From: JAGPUQ01 sp036677085
GTDB lineage: Bacteria > Pseudomonadota > Gammaproteobacteria > Pseudomonadales > Porticoccaceae
NCBI GenBank assembly: GCA_036677085.1
Contig: JAKFFI010000064.1
Span: forward strand, 1 to 64,000
Reading direction: 5' to 3'
Length of the DNA stretch: 64,000 bases
Made by a program: the position numbers and the translations under genes. This document shows, piece after piece, positions 42,066-50,453 of the stretch. Each line of letters begins with the position of its first letter. Within the stretch, counting starts at the first letter, position 1. The notes beneath the pieces were generated by a model. That model ran no database searches. It had not been told where the DNA came from and worked only from the letters and a program-made list of their open reading frames with translations.

Positions 42066-42138
42066 CCGACCGACCGACCGACCGACCGACCGACCGACCG
42101 ACCGACCGACCGACCGACCGACCGACCGACCGACCGAC
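42064..42138. repeat. Tetranucleotide microsatellite (GACC)18.75
   Basis: Seventy-five uninterrupted bases of GACC begin inside the M16 protease stop codon and end 100 bases before the aceE ATG. No imperfect copies are seen, which implies recent slippage or active expansion. The tract is open in the aceE frame (TDRP repeat), so an open frame runs through it into aceE, but translation from inside it is unlikely. A weak promoter-like pair (TTGAAC 42167-42172, 17-base gap, TAGTGT 42190-42195) lies just downstream. Confidence 0.97.
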
Positions 42139-42238
42139 GCGGCATGGCGTTCGCGACGGATGTCCGTTGAACGGCGAGGCCATTTCACCTAGTGTGCAAA
42201 ACATCGGGGCAGATACCATGGGCGCAGCAGGAAATCCT

Positions 42239-44929
42239 ATGAATGAACCGCAACAACCCGATGTCCCGGAGGTGTTGACGCTGCCGGACGACGCCGATCC
42301 CACGGAAACCGGCGACTGGCTGGATTCCCTCGATGCGGTGCTGCGTTTTCAGGGGCCGGAGCGGGCGGCTTTTCTGCTGCGCCGGCTGATCGATCGCGCG
42401 GCGCGCAACGGCATTCCCCTGTCGGGTGGCGTCACCACGCCGTTTTGCAACACGATTCCGGTCAGCCGCGAAAAACGCATGCCCGGCGATCTGTTCATGG
42501 AGCGCCGCATCCGCTCCCTGATCCGCTGGAACGCGCTGGCGATGGTGATGCGCGCCAACAAGAAATACGAAGGCCTGGGTGGCCACATCGCCACCTTTTC
42601 GTCGGCAGCCACGCTCTACGATGTCGGTTTCAATTATTTTTTCCGCGCGCGCCGCGAGAGTCAGCTTGAAGATCTGATTTATTACCAGGGCCACAGTTCA
42701 CCCGGCATCTATGCGCGCTCCTTTCTCGAAGGCCGCATAACCGAAGAACAGCTCGATCATTTCCGGCGCGAAGTCGATGGCAAGGGCCTGTCGTCCTACC
42801 CGCATCCCTGGTTGATGCCGGATTACTGGCAGTTTCCCACGGTGTCCATGGGCCTCGGCCCCATTCAGGCCATCTACCAAGCCCACATCATGCGCTACCT
42901 GTCGGCGCGGGAATTGGTGCCGCGCGGCGATCGCCAGGTCTGGGCTTTCCTAGGTGACGGTGAATGCGACGAGCCGGAAACCCTGGGCGCGATTTCCCTC
43001 GCCGGGCGCGAGCAACTCGAAAATCTCACCTTCGTGGTCAACTGCAACCTCCAGCGCCTCGACGGTCTGGTGCGTGGCAACGGCAAGATCATTCAGGAGC
43101 TCGAAGGAGTGTTCCGCGGCGCCGGCTGGCATGTCATCAAGGTGGTCTGGGGCCGGCTCTGGGATCCGCTGCTGGAGCGGGATGGCACCGGACTGCTGCA
43201 AAAACGCATGGACGAAGTCTGCGATGGCGAATTGCAGAACTACAAATTCAATGGCGGCGCCTACACGCGCGAGCATTTTTTCGGCAAATATCCCGAGCTG
43301 GCCGCGCTGGTCGCCGACCTCAGCGACGACGACATCATGTATCTCAATCGCGGTGGCCATGACCCCTACAAGGTGTACGCCGCCTACGCCGAGGCCGTCG
43401 AAACCCGCGGCATGCCGACCGTGATTCTTGCCATGACCGTCAAGGGTTATGGGCTTGGCAGCTCCGGAGAGGCGTCCAACAACACCCACTCGGTCAAGAA
43501 AATCCAGCTCGAAGACCTGAAGAAATTCCGCGATCGCTTCGGCCTGCCGATTCCGGATGAGCATCTCGAAGACACGCCCTACTACCGGCCGCCGGAAGAC
43601 AGTCCCGAACTGGCGTACATGCGCCGGCGGCGCGAGGAACTGGGCGGCTACCTGCCGGCCCGCCATGGCGACTTCCAGCCGCTGGAAATTCCCGCGCTGG
43701 AGACCTTCGGCCGGCTGCTGGAAAGCACCGGCGAGCGCGAGATCTCCACCACCATGGCGTTCGTACGCATGCTTCAGCAACTGGTGCGGGACAAGGCCAT
43801 CGGCGCCCGCATCGCGCCCATCGTGCCCGACGAAGCGCGCACCTTCGGCATGGAAGGCATGTTCCGCCAGCTCGGCATCTATTCTTCGGCCGGGCAGCGC
43901 TATGTGCCCCACGATGCCGATCAGATTCTCTACTACAAGGAAGACAAAAAAGGCCAGATCCTGGAGGAGGGCATCACCGAAGCCGGTTCGATGGCGGCCT
44001 GGATCGCGCTGGCGACGGCCTACAGCTGCTACGATCTGCCGATGATCCCGTTTTACATTTTCTATTCGATGTTCGGGTTTCAACGGGTGGGCGATCTGGC
44101 CTGGGCCGCCGGCGATGCCCAGGCGCGCGGCTTCCTGATCGGCGCGACCTCGGGCCGCACCACGCTCAATGGCGAGGGCTTGCAGCATCAGGACGGCCAC
44201 AGCCAGCTACTCGCCGGAGTGATTCCCAACTGCCGCGCCTACGATCCGGCCTACGGTTACGAGTTGACGGTGATTGTGCAGGACGGTCTCAAACGCATGT
44301 TCGCCGACCGGGAGAACTGCTTTTACTACATCACCACACTCAACGAGAACTACCCGCACCCAGCCATGCCGGACGGCGTCGCCGAAGGCATCGTGCGCGG
44401 CATCTATCTGCTGGAAGCGGCGCCGCGGGCCAAGCTGCGGGTACAGCTGTTCGGCGCGGGCGCGATACTCAACGAGGCGCGCGCCGCGGCGAAGATCTTG
44501 CGCGAGCAGTTCGACGTCAGCGCCGATGTGTGGAGCGTCACCAGCGTCGGCGAGCTGGCCCGCGACGGTCAGGCCGCGCTGCGCTGGAATCGTCTCCACA
44601 GCGACAAGAAGCCCCGGGTGCCTTACCTGACGCAGCAGTTGAAGGGACACCAGGGCCCGGTGGTGCTGGCGACCGATTACCTCAAGGCGCTCGGCGAACA
44701 GCTGCGCGGCTTCATTCCCGGCGACTACCAGGTGCTGGGCACCGATGGTTTCGGGCGCAGCGATACCCGCGAGCGGTTGCGCGATTTCTTCGAAGTGAAC
44801 CGCAACCACATTGCACTTGCGGCCCTGCACGGCTTGCAGCGCAGCGGCGCGATCGAGGCCAGCGTAGTGAGCGCGGCGATGGCCAAACTGGGCATTGCGC
44901 CCGACAAGGCCGACCCATTGACGGTATGA
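42239..44929 (+). CDS. aceE: Pyruvate dehydrogenase E1 component, homodimeric type
   Basis: An 896-residue thiamine-diphosphate enzyme of the gammaproteobacterial single-chain E1. Visible features are the N-terminal DPTETGDWLDSLDAVLR, the RRIRSLIRWNALAMVMRANK region, the ThDP motif GDGECDEPET...NCNLQRLDG and the SSGEASNNTHSVKK loop. It decarboxylates pyruvate and acetylates the lipoyl group of AceF. The ATG at 42239 has AGGAAA upstream and matches the family start; the frame is open through the upstream microsatellite, but that part is not conserved. aceF follows after 59 bases. Confidence 0.97.
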   Translation: MNEPQQPDVPEVLTLPDDADPTETGDWLDSLDAVLRFQGPERAAFLLRRLIDRAARNGIPLSGGVTTPFCNTIPVSREKRMPGDLFMERRIRSLIRWNALAMVMRANKKYEGLGGHIATFSSAATLYDVGFNYFFRARRESQLEDLIYYQGHSSPGIYARSFLEGRITEEQLDHFRREVDGKGLSSYPHPWLMPDYWQFPTVSMGLGPIQAIYQAHIMRYLSARELVPRGDRQVWAFLGDGECDEPETLGAISLAGREQLENLTFVVNCNLQRLDGLVRGNGKIIQELEGVFRGAGWHVIKVVWGRLWDPLLERDGTGLLQKRMDEVCDGELQNYKFNGGAYTREHFFGKYPELAALVADLSDDDIMYLNRGGHDPYKVYAAYAEAVETRGMPTVILAMTVKGYGLGSSGEASNNTHSVKKIQLEDLKKFRDRFGLPIPDEHLEDTPYYRPPEDSPELAYMRRRREELGGYLPARHGDFQPLEIPALETFGRLLESTGEREISTTMAFVRMLQQLVRDKAIGARIAPIVPDEARTFGMEGMFRQLGIYSSAGQRYVPHDADQILYYKEDKKGQILEEGITEAGSMAAWIALATAYSCYDLPMIPFYIFYSMFGFQRVGDLAWAAGDAQARGFLIGATSGRTTLNGEGLQHQDGHSQLLAGVIPNCRAYDPAYGYELTVIVQDGLKRMFADRENCFYYITTLNENYPHPAMPDGVAEGIVRGIYLLEAAPRAKLRVQLFGAGAILNEARAAAKILREQFDVSADVWSVTSVGELARDGQAALRWNRLHSDKKPRVPYLTQQLKGHQGPVVLATDYLKALGEQLRGFIPGDYQVLGTDGFGRSDTRERLRDFFEVNRNHIALAALHGLQRSGAIEASVVSAAMAKLGIAPDKADPLTV

Positions 44930-44988
44930 GCGGTGCGGCCCGGTGCGTGCGGGTTGCGGATTGACGGACTTCAAGGAAGCACATTCAG

Positions 44989-46410
44989 GTGACAGTCGAA
45001 ACAGTACGGGTGCCGGATCTCGGTGGTGCCGAAGAAGTCGAGGTGATCGAGATCTCGGTCGCCGTGGGCGACCGGGTGGAGGTCGATCAGACCCTGCTGG
45101 TGCTGGAGTCCGAAAAGGCGACCATGGAATTGCCATCGCCGGTGGCGGGAGTGGTTGCAAGGTTTCTGGTCGCGGAAGGCGACAAGATCAAGAAAGCCGG
45201 TGTTCCCCTGCTGGAAATCACCACCGATGGTACGGTTGCCGCGCAGGCTGCCGTTGAAAATGGCGGGTCCGTCACCCCGCAGGGCGCGGACAAGCCCGGT
45301 GCCGCGAAGCCGGCCAAACCGTCGGCTCAGGTCGAGAGCCCCAGGCCGGCGTCTGCGCACAAGGTCGCTCCAGCCGTTGACTCCGCACCTGAACCCGCTG
45401 AGTCCGCTCTTGAGGAGCCCATGGCTCCAGCGGCACCCGCTGTGGCAGAGCCGGCGCCTGCCGCCGAGGCCGGAGTGGCAGCACAAGCCCCGCCACCTGC
45501 GGCAACCGGGGCCGAGATCTACGCCGGCCCCTATGTGCGGCGCCTGGCGCGGGAACTGGGTGTGGATCTGGCCCGGGTGTCGGGTTCGGGGCCGCGCCAG
45601 CGGATCCTGAAAGAAGACGTGCAGGCATTCGTGCGTCAGCGCCTGGCGCAGCCTGTCGCAGCGGCGGGCGGCGGCGCCATCCCCGCGGTGCCCGAAGTGG
45701 ACTACGCCAAATTCGGGCCGGTGACCACGGGCGAGCTCAGCAAGATCGGCCGCCTCACGGCCGCCAACATGCACCGCAGTTGGCTCAATGTACCCCACGT
45801 CACCCAGTTCGACGATGCCGACATCACCGAACTCGAAGCCTTCCGCCAGATCCGCAAGGGCGAGGCCGAAGCGCGCGGCGTCAAGCTGACCCCGGTGCCG
45901 TTCATCCTCAAGGCCTGCGCCATCGCGCTGCGCGACAACCCGGTGCTCAATCGCTCCCTCGCGCGCGACGGTTCACAGTTCGTGCAAAGGCAGTTTTTCC
46001 ACCTCGGCATGGCGGTGGATACGCCGCGCGGTCTGCTGGTGCCGGTGGTGCGCGATGTGGATCGCAAGGGCATCTGGGAGCTGGCCGCCGAAGTCGCCGC
46101 GCTCGGCGACAAGGCGCGCGCGGGCAAGTTGACGATGAACGAGATGCAGGGCGCCTGCTTCACGATATCCAGTCTGGGCGCCCTCGGCGGGCGCGGCTTT
46201 ACGCCCGTCGTGAACACCCCGGAGGTCGCCATTCTCGGGGTCTCCCGTGCCGCCGTGCAGCCGGTCTGGAACGGCCGCGAATTCATGCCCCGCACCCTGC
46301 TGCCGCTGTCGCTTTCCTACGATCACCGCGTCGTCAACGGCGGCGACGGTGGCCGTTTCCTCACCCAACTGGTCGCGCTGCTGTCCGATATCCGGCTGTT
46401 GCTGATGTAG
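44989..46410 (+). CDS. aceF: Dihydrolipoyllysine acetyltransferase, pyruvate dehydrogenase E2
   Basis: The 473-residue protein has one lipoyl domain with the modified Lys43 in ESEKATMELP, a long Ala/Pro linker (about 85-175), an E1/E3-binding domain (about 178-212, YVRRLARELGVDLARVSGSG) and the catalytic domain. The active-site motif reads DHRVVNGGDG, with Asn where E. coli has Asp; the same change is known in the Azotobacter vinelandii E2. The start is GTG 44989. No lipoamide dehydrogenase gene follows, so E3 must come from elsewhere. Several other AceF proteins carry two or three lipoyl domains; this has one. Confidence 0.95.
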   Translation: MTVETVRVPDLGGAEEVEVIEISVAVGDRVEVDQTLLVLESEKATMELPSPVAGVVARFLVAEGDKIKKAGVPLLEITTDGTVAAQAAVENGGSVTPQGADKPGAAKPAKPSAQVESPRPASAHKVAPAVDSAPEPAESALEEPMAPAAPAVAEPAPAAEAGVAAQAPPPAATGAEIYAGPYVRRLARELGVDLARVSGSGPRQRILKEDVQAFVRQRLAQPVAAAGGGAIPAVPEVDYAKFGPVTTGELSKIGRLTAANMHRSWLNVPHVTQFDDADITELEAFRQIRKGEAEARGVKLTPVPFILKACAIALRDNPVLNRSLARDGSQFVQRQFFHLGMAVDTPRGLLVPVVRDVDRKGIWELAAEVAALGDKARAGKLTMNEMQGACFTISSLGALGGRGFTPVVNTPEVAILGVSRAAVQPVWNGREFMPRTLLPLSLSYDHRVVNGGDGGRFLTQLVALLSDIRLLLM

Positions 46411-46471
46411 TCGGAGGCAGCCCGGTCTGGGCGCTGGACGGCAGCCAACCGGGACGGATCACCGTCGCGGG

Positions 46472-46741
46472 CTACCGGGCGATGAAATTCACCAGCACGA
46501 TCAACGCCGTGATGACCAGCACAAAATACAGCACGGCAACGGCGAACACATACACGCCGTTGGCTCTGGCAAAATCCTCCTTGCGTTTGCTGCTGGGCCG
46601 GACGCCCAGGTGGCCGCTCAGTACGATCACCAGCGTGCGCCAGAAGCCGTAAGGCTCTGGTTTACGGTCTTTTTCGGTGTCGTCGACTTCTTCAAGATCG
46701 GCGTTATCGGCCACTGGTTCGATTCGCTCCTGTAATGGCAC
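46472..46741 (-). CDS. DUF2970 family small membrane protein
   Basis: An 89-residue protein with an acidic N-terminal part and the DUF2970-type body: GFWRTLVIVLSGHLGVRPSSKRKEDF followed by one long hydrophobic helix (about 63-85). Function unknown. The frame is open to 46831, but the extra N-terminus is the remnant of another gene (46805-46900), so the GTG at 46741 is preferred. It converges on aceF with a 61-base gap. Confidence 0.7.
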   Translation of the reverse strand: MPLQERIEPVADNADLEEVDDTEKDRKPEPYGFWRTLVIVLSGHLGVRPSSKRKEDFARANGVYVFAVAVLYFVLVITALIVLVNFIAR

Positions 46742-46804
46742 AACCTGGTTGTCGCAGGCCACGGACGTCGTCGCTGACCCGTACCGACCAAAAGAGTTTA
46801 TCCC

Positions 46805-46900
46805 GGCGCGGTCCAGCTTGTGCAGGGTCATGCCCGGATTGGCGGGATTCAGTTGAAGGTCGAAGGCCGTGGTCTTGGCGGCCTTGTGCTCATCGCCCGT
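46805..46900 (-). pseudogene. Remnant of a RelE-like/helicase gene N-terminal region (fragment A)
   Basis: The minus strand encodes TGDEHKAAKTTAFDLQLN and then PANPGMTLHKLDRA. I recognise this as part of the conserved N-terminal RelE-like segment found at the front of some UvrD-type helicases. Upstream the match decays into the end of the antiporter gene; downstream it breaks after DRA and is fused in frame to the DUF2970 gene. A second fragment of the same family lies at 49038-49139. Confidence 0.6.
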
Positions 46901-46945
46901 CCGCCGGGTCGGGCTGGCGGTGGGGGACGGGCCGTGGCGCTCGCT

Positions 46946-48205
46946 TCACGACGCTTCGTCCGTCGCAGCGCCGGTCTTCTTGCCCGTTACGCGCTCGACG
47001 ACGAGCCCGGCGGAAAGCCCATGAAAGATGGTCGAGAGCAGGATCGTGATTGCGACCGTCGACCACAGGTCCTCCTCGTTGATCCAGTCGAGATGCGCGC
47101 CGGCATAGGCGATGTAATAGATCGAGCCGATGCCGCGCACGCCATAGACGCTGACGACCAGCCGCTCGCGCGGGCTGAAGCCGGTGCCAGCCAGCGAGAC
47201 CCAGGCGCAGAGGGGCCGAATGGCGAAGATCAGCGCGGCGCCGACCGCGACATTTCCCCAATGGGCCTCGGCCCACAGGGCGGGCAATGCCAAGCCAAGC
47301 GCCACCAGCAGGAGCGCCGTCAGGCTGTGCTCGATCGTCTGGGTGAAATCATGCAGGCGGCGATGGAAGGCGTGCTTGGCCTCCGAGCGGCGCAATGTCA
47401 TGCCGGACACGAAGGAGGCGATGAAGCCATAGCCTTCGATCAGTTCGGTCACGCCATAACAGAGCAGCACGCCGGCGATCGCGACCACGCCGGCCTCGGT
47501 GCGCGCCAGCGGATTGCGCGGCGGGAACTCGAACAGAAGCTTGCCCAGCAGCCAGCCGAGGCCGATGCCAGCCCCGGCGCCGACCAGGATGCGATAACCG
47601 ACATCGCGCCACGCCCAGTCCAGCAGGAGATCGCCCGTCACGGCGCCGACGGTGCCGATCGCGATCGCAAGATGCACGAAGGGAAAGGCGAGCCCATCGT
47701 TCAGCCCTGCCTCGGTGGTCAACGTGAAGCGGACCGGGTGCTCTTCACCCTCGAGCGGTGGCCCGACCTGAACGTCGCTCGCCAGCACCGGGTCGGTGGG
47801 CGCCAGAACGGCGCCGAGCAGCAAGGCGCCGGCAAAGGTCATCCCGGCCAGCCCGGCGCCAAGCAGGGTGATCGCGCCGATGCAGAGCGGCATGGCAATG
47901 GCGAGCAGACGGATGGTCGGCTGCCAGCCGCTCCACCCGACCAGGCGGTCGATCCGCAGGCCGGTGCTGAACAATCCAACGATCAGGGCGATCTCGCTGC
48001 AAATCTCCCAGGGCTTCGGGTATCGCGTCGGGTCGATCTGTTCGGCGAGGCCCGGGATCAGTTGGCTTGCGCCAATTCCGGCGAAGATCAGCAGCGCCGA
48101 TGCGGCCGGCTCGCGCCCCGAGACAAAGCGCGGCAGCCAATAGGCGAGAATGATGCCCATACCCAAGAGGGCTAGGCCGAGATGGAAAGTCGAGAACTCG
48201 TACAC
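46946..48205 (-). CDS. CPA1-type sodium/proton (or potassium/proton) antiporter
   Basis: The 419-residue protein has about 12 transmembrane segments. APTDPVLASDVQVGPP and LNDGLAFPFV carry the conserved Asp residues of CPA1 antiporters in which the ND motif binds the ion. GVRGIGSIYYIAYA near the C-terminus is also family-like. The GTG at 48205 has AAGGGGC upstream; an ATG at 48319 gives an unconserved extension that would overlap the toxin remnant. It would exchange Na+ or K+ for H+ at the inner membrane. Surrounding gene debris suggests it arrived by transfer. Confidence 0.87.
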   Translation of the reverse strand: MYEFSTFHLGLALLGMGIILAYWLPRFVSGREPAASALLIFAGIGASQLIPGLAEQIDPTRYPKPWEICSEIALIVGLFSTGLRIDRLVGWSGWQPTIRLLAIAMPLCIGAITLLGAGLAGMTFAGALLLGAVLAPTDPVLASDVQVGPPLEGEEHPVRFTLTTEAGLNDGLAFPFVHLAIAIGTVGAVTGDLLLDWAWRDVGYRILVGAGAGIGLGWLLGKLLFEFPPRNPLARTEAGVVAIAGVLLCYGVTELIEGYGFIASFVSGMTLRRSEAKHAFHRRLHDFTQTIEHSLTALLLVALGLALPALWAEAHWGNVAVGAALIFAIRPLCAWVSLAGTGFSPRERLVVSVYGVRGIGSIYYIAYAGAHLDWINEEDLWSTVAITILLSTIFHGLSAGLVVERVTGKKTGAATDEAS

Positions 48206-48260
48206 GCTCAGCCCCTTTGCTCTGCCCGGCGCGCGTCGCCGATGCGTAAGTCCATCGTGC

Positions 48261-48642
48261 TCAGGCCGGCAACGGAAACAGGCGCAGACCCTGGCTGACG
48301 AAGGGCTCGAAATCCGCACCGTTCAGGGTGACGAATTCGGTCTTGGCCCGGATTGCCATCGCCGCAATGAGCGCAACCGTCTTGAGTGTGCGTTTGCGGC
48401 CGGCGGCATTGAGCAGCTCGGCCGCCAGCTCGGCGGCGTCCTCACCGACTCAGGATACGTCCTTCGAGGAATGCGCGCGCCAGAATGGCTTCCGTTTCAG
48501 CCAGCGGGCCAGCAAGAAACTCGTTCCAGACCGGCGCACTGACGGCGACGGCTTTCCCCAACAGGACGCGCGCAACAGCCGGATGCTCCTCCCGCGCCCA
48601 GTGCAGCAGCGCGATCAGGGCGTTGATGTCGAAATGGAGCAC
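48261..48642 (-). pseudogene. Frameshifted PIN-domain (VapC-type) toxin
   Basis: The first 66 codons (GTG 48642 to TGA at 48442) encode the start of a PIN domain with the first acidic residue in HFDINALIALL and the Glu in WNEFLAG. A one-base frame change near 48442-48460 is needed to continue into EDAAELAAELLNAAG and FVTLNGADFEPFV, the C-terminal PIN half ending at 48261. Restored, the protein would be about 127 residues, normal for VapC. It is therefore probably a broken ribonuclease toxin, unless the base is a sequence error. Confidence 0.75.
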
Positions 48643-48644
48643 CC

Positions 48645-48928
48645 TCAGGATTTTCCGGCGCGGTGCGCGTCATCCGCATGTCGCGCAGCGCGCAGCGAGG
48701 CGATCAGCCGGCGTGTTGCGCCTCAGTGCGCGGCAACGGCTGACGCTGATAGTGGGCGACGACCTCAGCCGGCGACGGTGCAGCCTCAAGCTGCTGGGCA
48801 GCGGCGCGCTCCACAGAACGCCGGATCACTTCGGCCTGTGACACACCCCAAACCCGCGCCAGGTGTCGGATGCGCTGCGCCGTCTGCTCATCCAGCGCGT
48901 AGGTGGAACGGACGGACATTTGGGCCAT
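48645..48928 (-). pseudogene. Frameshifted ribbon-helix-helix antitoxin
   Basis: From ATG 48928 the frame encodes MAQMSVRSTYALDEQTAQR and a helical region before stopping at 48704 (74 residues). A shift of frame just before that stop restores RRLIASLRAARHADDAHRAG, a typical C-terminal tail of CopG/RHH antitoxins, ending three bases before the toxin GTG at 48642. This restored layout is the usual antitoxin-toxin order. The 74-residue version may still fold and bind DNA but lacks the part that normally blocks the toxin. Confidence 0.6.
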
Positions 48929-49037
48929 GGTGACTCCAAAGCGATGGTATGGCGTCATGGTACGAGCCGGAATATACAGGGTAAAGCGCAGTGCACGGCC
49001 CGATCGGGGGTGCGCGCGCCGGCCCCGAAACGAGGCG

Positions 49038-49139
49038 GTTCAGTTGCAGATCGAAGACTGTAGTCTTGACGGCCTTGTGCTCGTCAGCAGTCAGAAAGGC
49101 CAGGCTGTCGGTGAAGGTGTCGGCGATGCGGAACTCCAT
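49038..49139 (-). pseudogene. Remnant of a RelE-like/helicase gene, N-terminal 34 codons (fragment B)
   Basis: The minus strand gives MEFRIADTFTDSLAFLTA and continues DEHKAVKTTVFDLQLN before similarity ends. This is the start of the same family as fragment A at 46805-46900; the shared portion (DEHKA.KTT.FDLQLN) differs at several bases, so these are separate copies rather than one gene cut in two. The IS3 left end lies only four bases upstream of the ATG. Confidence 0.6.
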
Positions 49140-49173
49140 AGTGTGATCCTACCCACCAACAACGGACACGCTG

Positions 49174-50063
49174 CTAAGCGGTTTGTTGTGCCTCAAACGC
49201 TTCCGGGCTGATGTTGCCGTTGGCGCTGTGTCGGCGGGTCCGATTGTAGTCTGTCTCAATGTATTCAAACACGGTGTTGCGCACTTGCTGGCGCGTGGTA
49301 AAGCGCTCACCGTGAATCGCTTCCACCTTCAACGTGTGGAAAAAACTCTCGGCACATGCATTACACCCCAAGGGTAGGCTGCACGCTCGTAACAATTCCC
49401 CTTGGCGCTCATACTGCTGAGCAGCTTGCTCGTTTTGATCAGGCGCTGAAAATCACCTGAACAATACTGACTGCCCCGATCCGAATGGAAGATAACACCC
49501 GCGGGTGAACGCCGGCACCACAGGGCCATTCGCAGGGCGTCGCACACCAGCGCCGCCGTCATACGCTCCGACATCGACCAGCCCACGACCCGGCGGCTGT
49601 ACAGGTCAATGACCGTCGCCAGATACAGCCAACCTTCATCGCTCCACAAATAGGTGATGTCGCCGACCCACTTCTGGTTCGGCTGCGTTGCCGTGAAATC
49701 TCGTTGCAGCAAGTTCGGAGCAACCGGCAGGTTGTGTTTCGAGTTCGTCGTCGCCTTGAACTTCCTGGCGGCTTTGGCCCGGAAACTCTGCCGGTTAAGG
49801 CTCGCGGCCACCGTCTTGCGGTTGGCGGGCACGCCCGCGTCCACCAGGTCCGCTGTCAGACGTGGCGCCCCGTAACGCCCTTTGCGGGCGAGAAAGGCCT
49901 GCGCCACGCGCTGGTCGAGCACCTGGCGGACGCGTGTCCGGGTCGAGGGTTGCTGCTGGCGCCGGGACCAGGCATAAAAGCCGCTGCGCGACACGTCAAG
50001 GACGCGCGCCATCCGCTTCACCGAAAACTCCACGCGATGCCGGCTCATAAAGGCGTACTTCAC
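49174..50063 (-). pseudogene. IS3-family transposase OrfB, disrupted by a 23-base net insertion
   Basis: An rve-type integrase core with DDE residues: first Asp in WVGDITYL, second Asp in FHSDRGSQY, Glu in ACAESFFHTLKVE. The normal SAKGNCYDNACAESFF passage is split: after GNCY the frame reads ERAAYPWGVM and stops at 49329. The rest (ACAESFF to EAFEAQQ) is in another frame ending at 49174. The 24 bases at 49363-49386 appear to replace a single base of the normal sequence. The catalytic Glu is therefore lost from any product. Confidence 0.85.
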
Positions 50064-50359
50064 CTCTGGTGCTTCGCGAAGTACGCCGCCGCCTTTTTTA
50101 GGATGGCCAACTCCTCGGTCTGTTCGGCCAGCTGACGCTTGAGGCGGACATTCTCAATCGCCAGCTGGCGCTCCGCCTCGCCGCGATCCTGCCGCTGGCG
50201 CGCTTGCGCTCGCCAGCTATAGATCTGTGAGTCATGCAGTCCGAGTTGCTTCGCCGCGTCGGCCACGCCGACCCGATCCGCCAATCCCAGTGCTTCTGCC
50301 CGGTACTCCGAAGAATGATGCCGGCGGGTTGTCTTGGGTTGTTTCGTTTGCTTTGCCAT
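50060..50359 (-). CDS. IS3-family transposase OrfA (helix-turn-helix)
   Basis: The 99-residue protein has an N-terminal HTH (SSEYRAEALGLADRVGVADAAKQLG...SQIYSWRAQ) and a C-terminal leucine-zipper-like helix (ENVRLKRQLAEQTEELAILKKAA), the IS911/IS3 OrfA layout. It binds the IS ends and, alone, regulates transposition. The A6G slippery site lies in the last codons, so a small fraction of ribosomes would shift to orfB. Intact. Confidence 0.92.
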   Translation of the reverse strand: MAKQTKQPKTTRRHHSSEYRAEALGLADRVGVADAAKQLGLHDSQIYSWRAQARQRQDRGEAERQLAIENVRLKRQLAEQTEELAILKKAAAYFAKHQR

Positions 50360-50453
50360 GGTCCACCTCTGTCGCGTAGTCTATTCGCTTAACAGAGTGT
50401 CCGCCGGGGATGGGTAGGATCAGTTTTGGACGATGTCGGAATTCGGGCCATGC

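Larger units (their letters stand above)
49144..50422 (-). mobile_element. IS3-family insertion sequence, 1279 bp, defective
   Basis: The terminal inverted repeats are about 35 bp and begin TGATCCTACCCA at 49144, with TGGGTAGGATCA ending at 50422; they share TGATCCTACCCA, GGACAC and TTAAG/CTAAG blocks. Inside are orfA and orfB on the minus strand in the usual overlapping order. A canonical slippery A6G (50099-50093) just before the orfA end would give the OrfAB fusion transposase by -1 frameshifting. orfB is disrupted, so the copy should not move on its own. No clear target duplication is seen (left flank GTG, right flank GTT). Confidence 0.9.

Noticed and set aside
42064..42138. Possible CRISPR array
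   Set aside because: A pure tetranucleotide tract with no spacers; no cas genes in the window.
42059..42238. Upstream extension of aceE through the GACC tract (TDRP repeats)
   Set aside because: The frame is open only because the tract has no stop. The conserved AceE start and a ribosome site are at 42239, so the repeat is treated as non-coding.
46820..48175. A 451-codon plus-strand open frame
   Set aside because: Antisense of the antiporter gene, whose transmembrane pattern and ion-binding motifs are clear.
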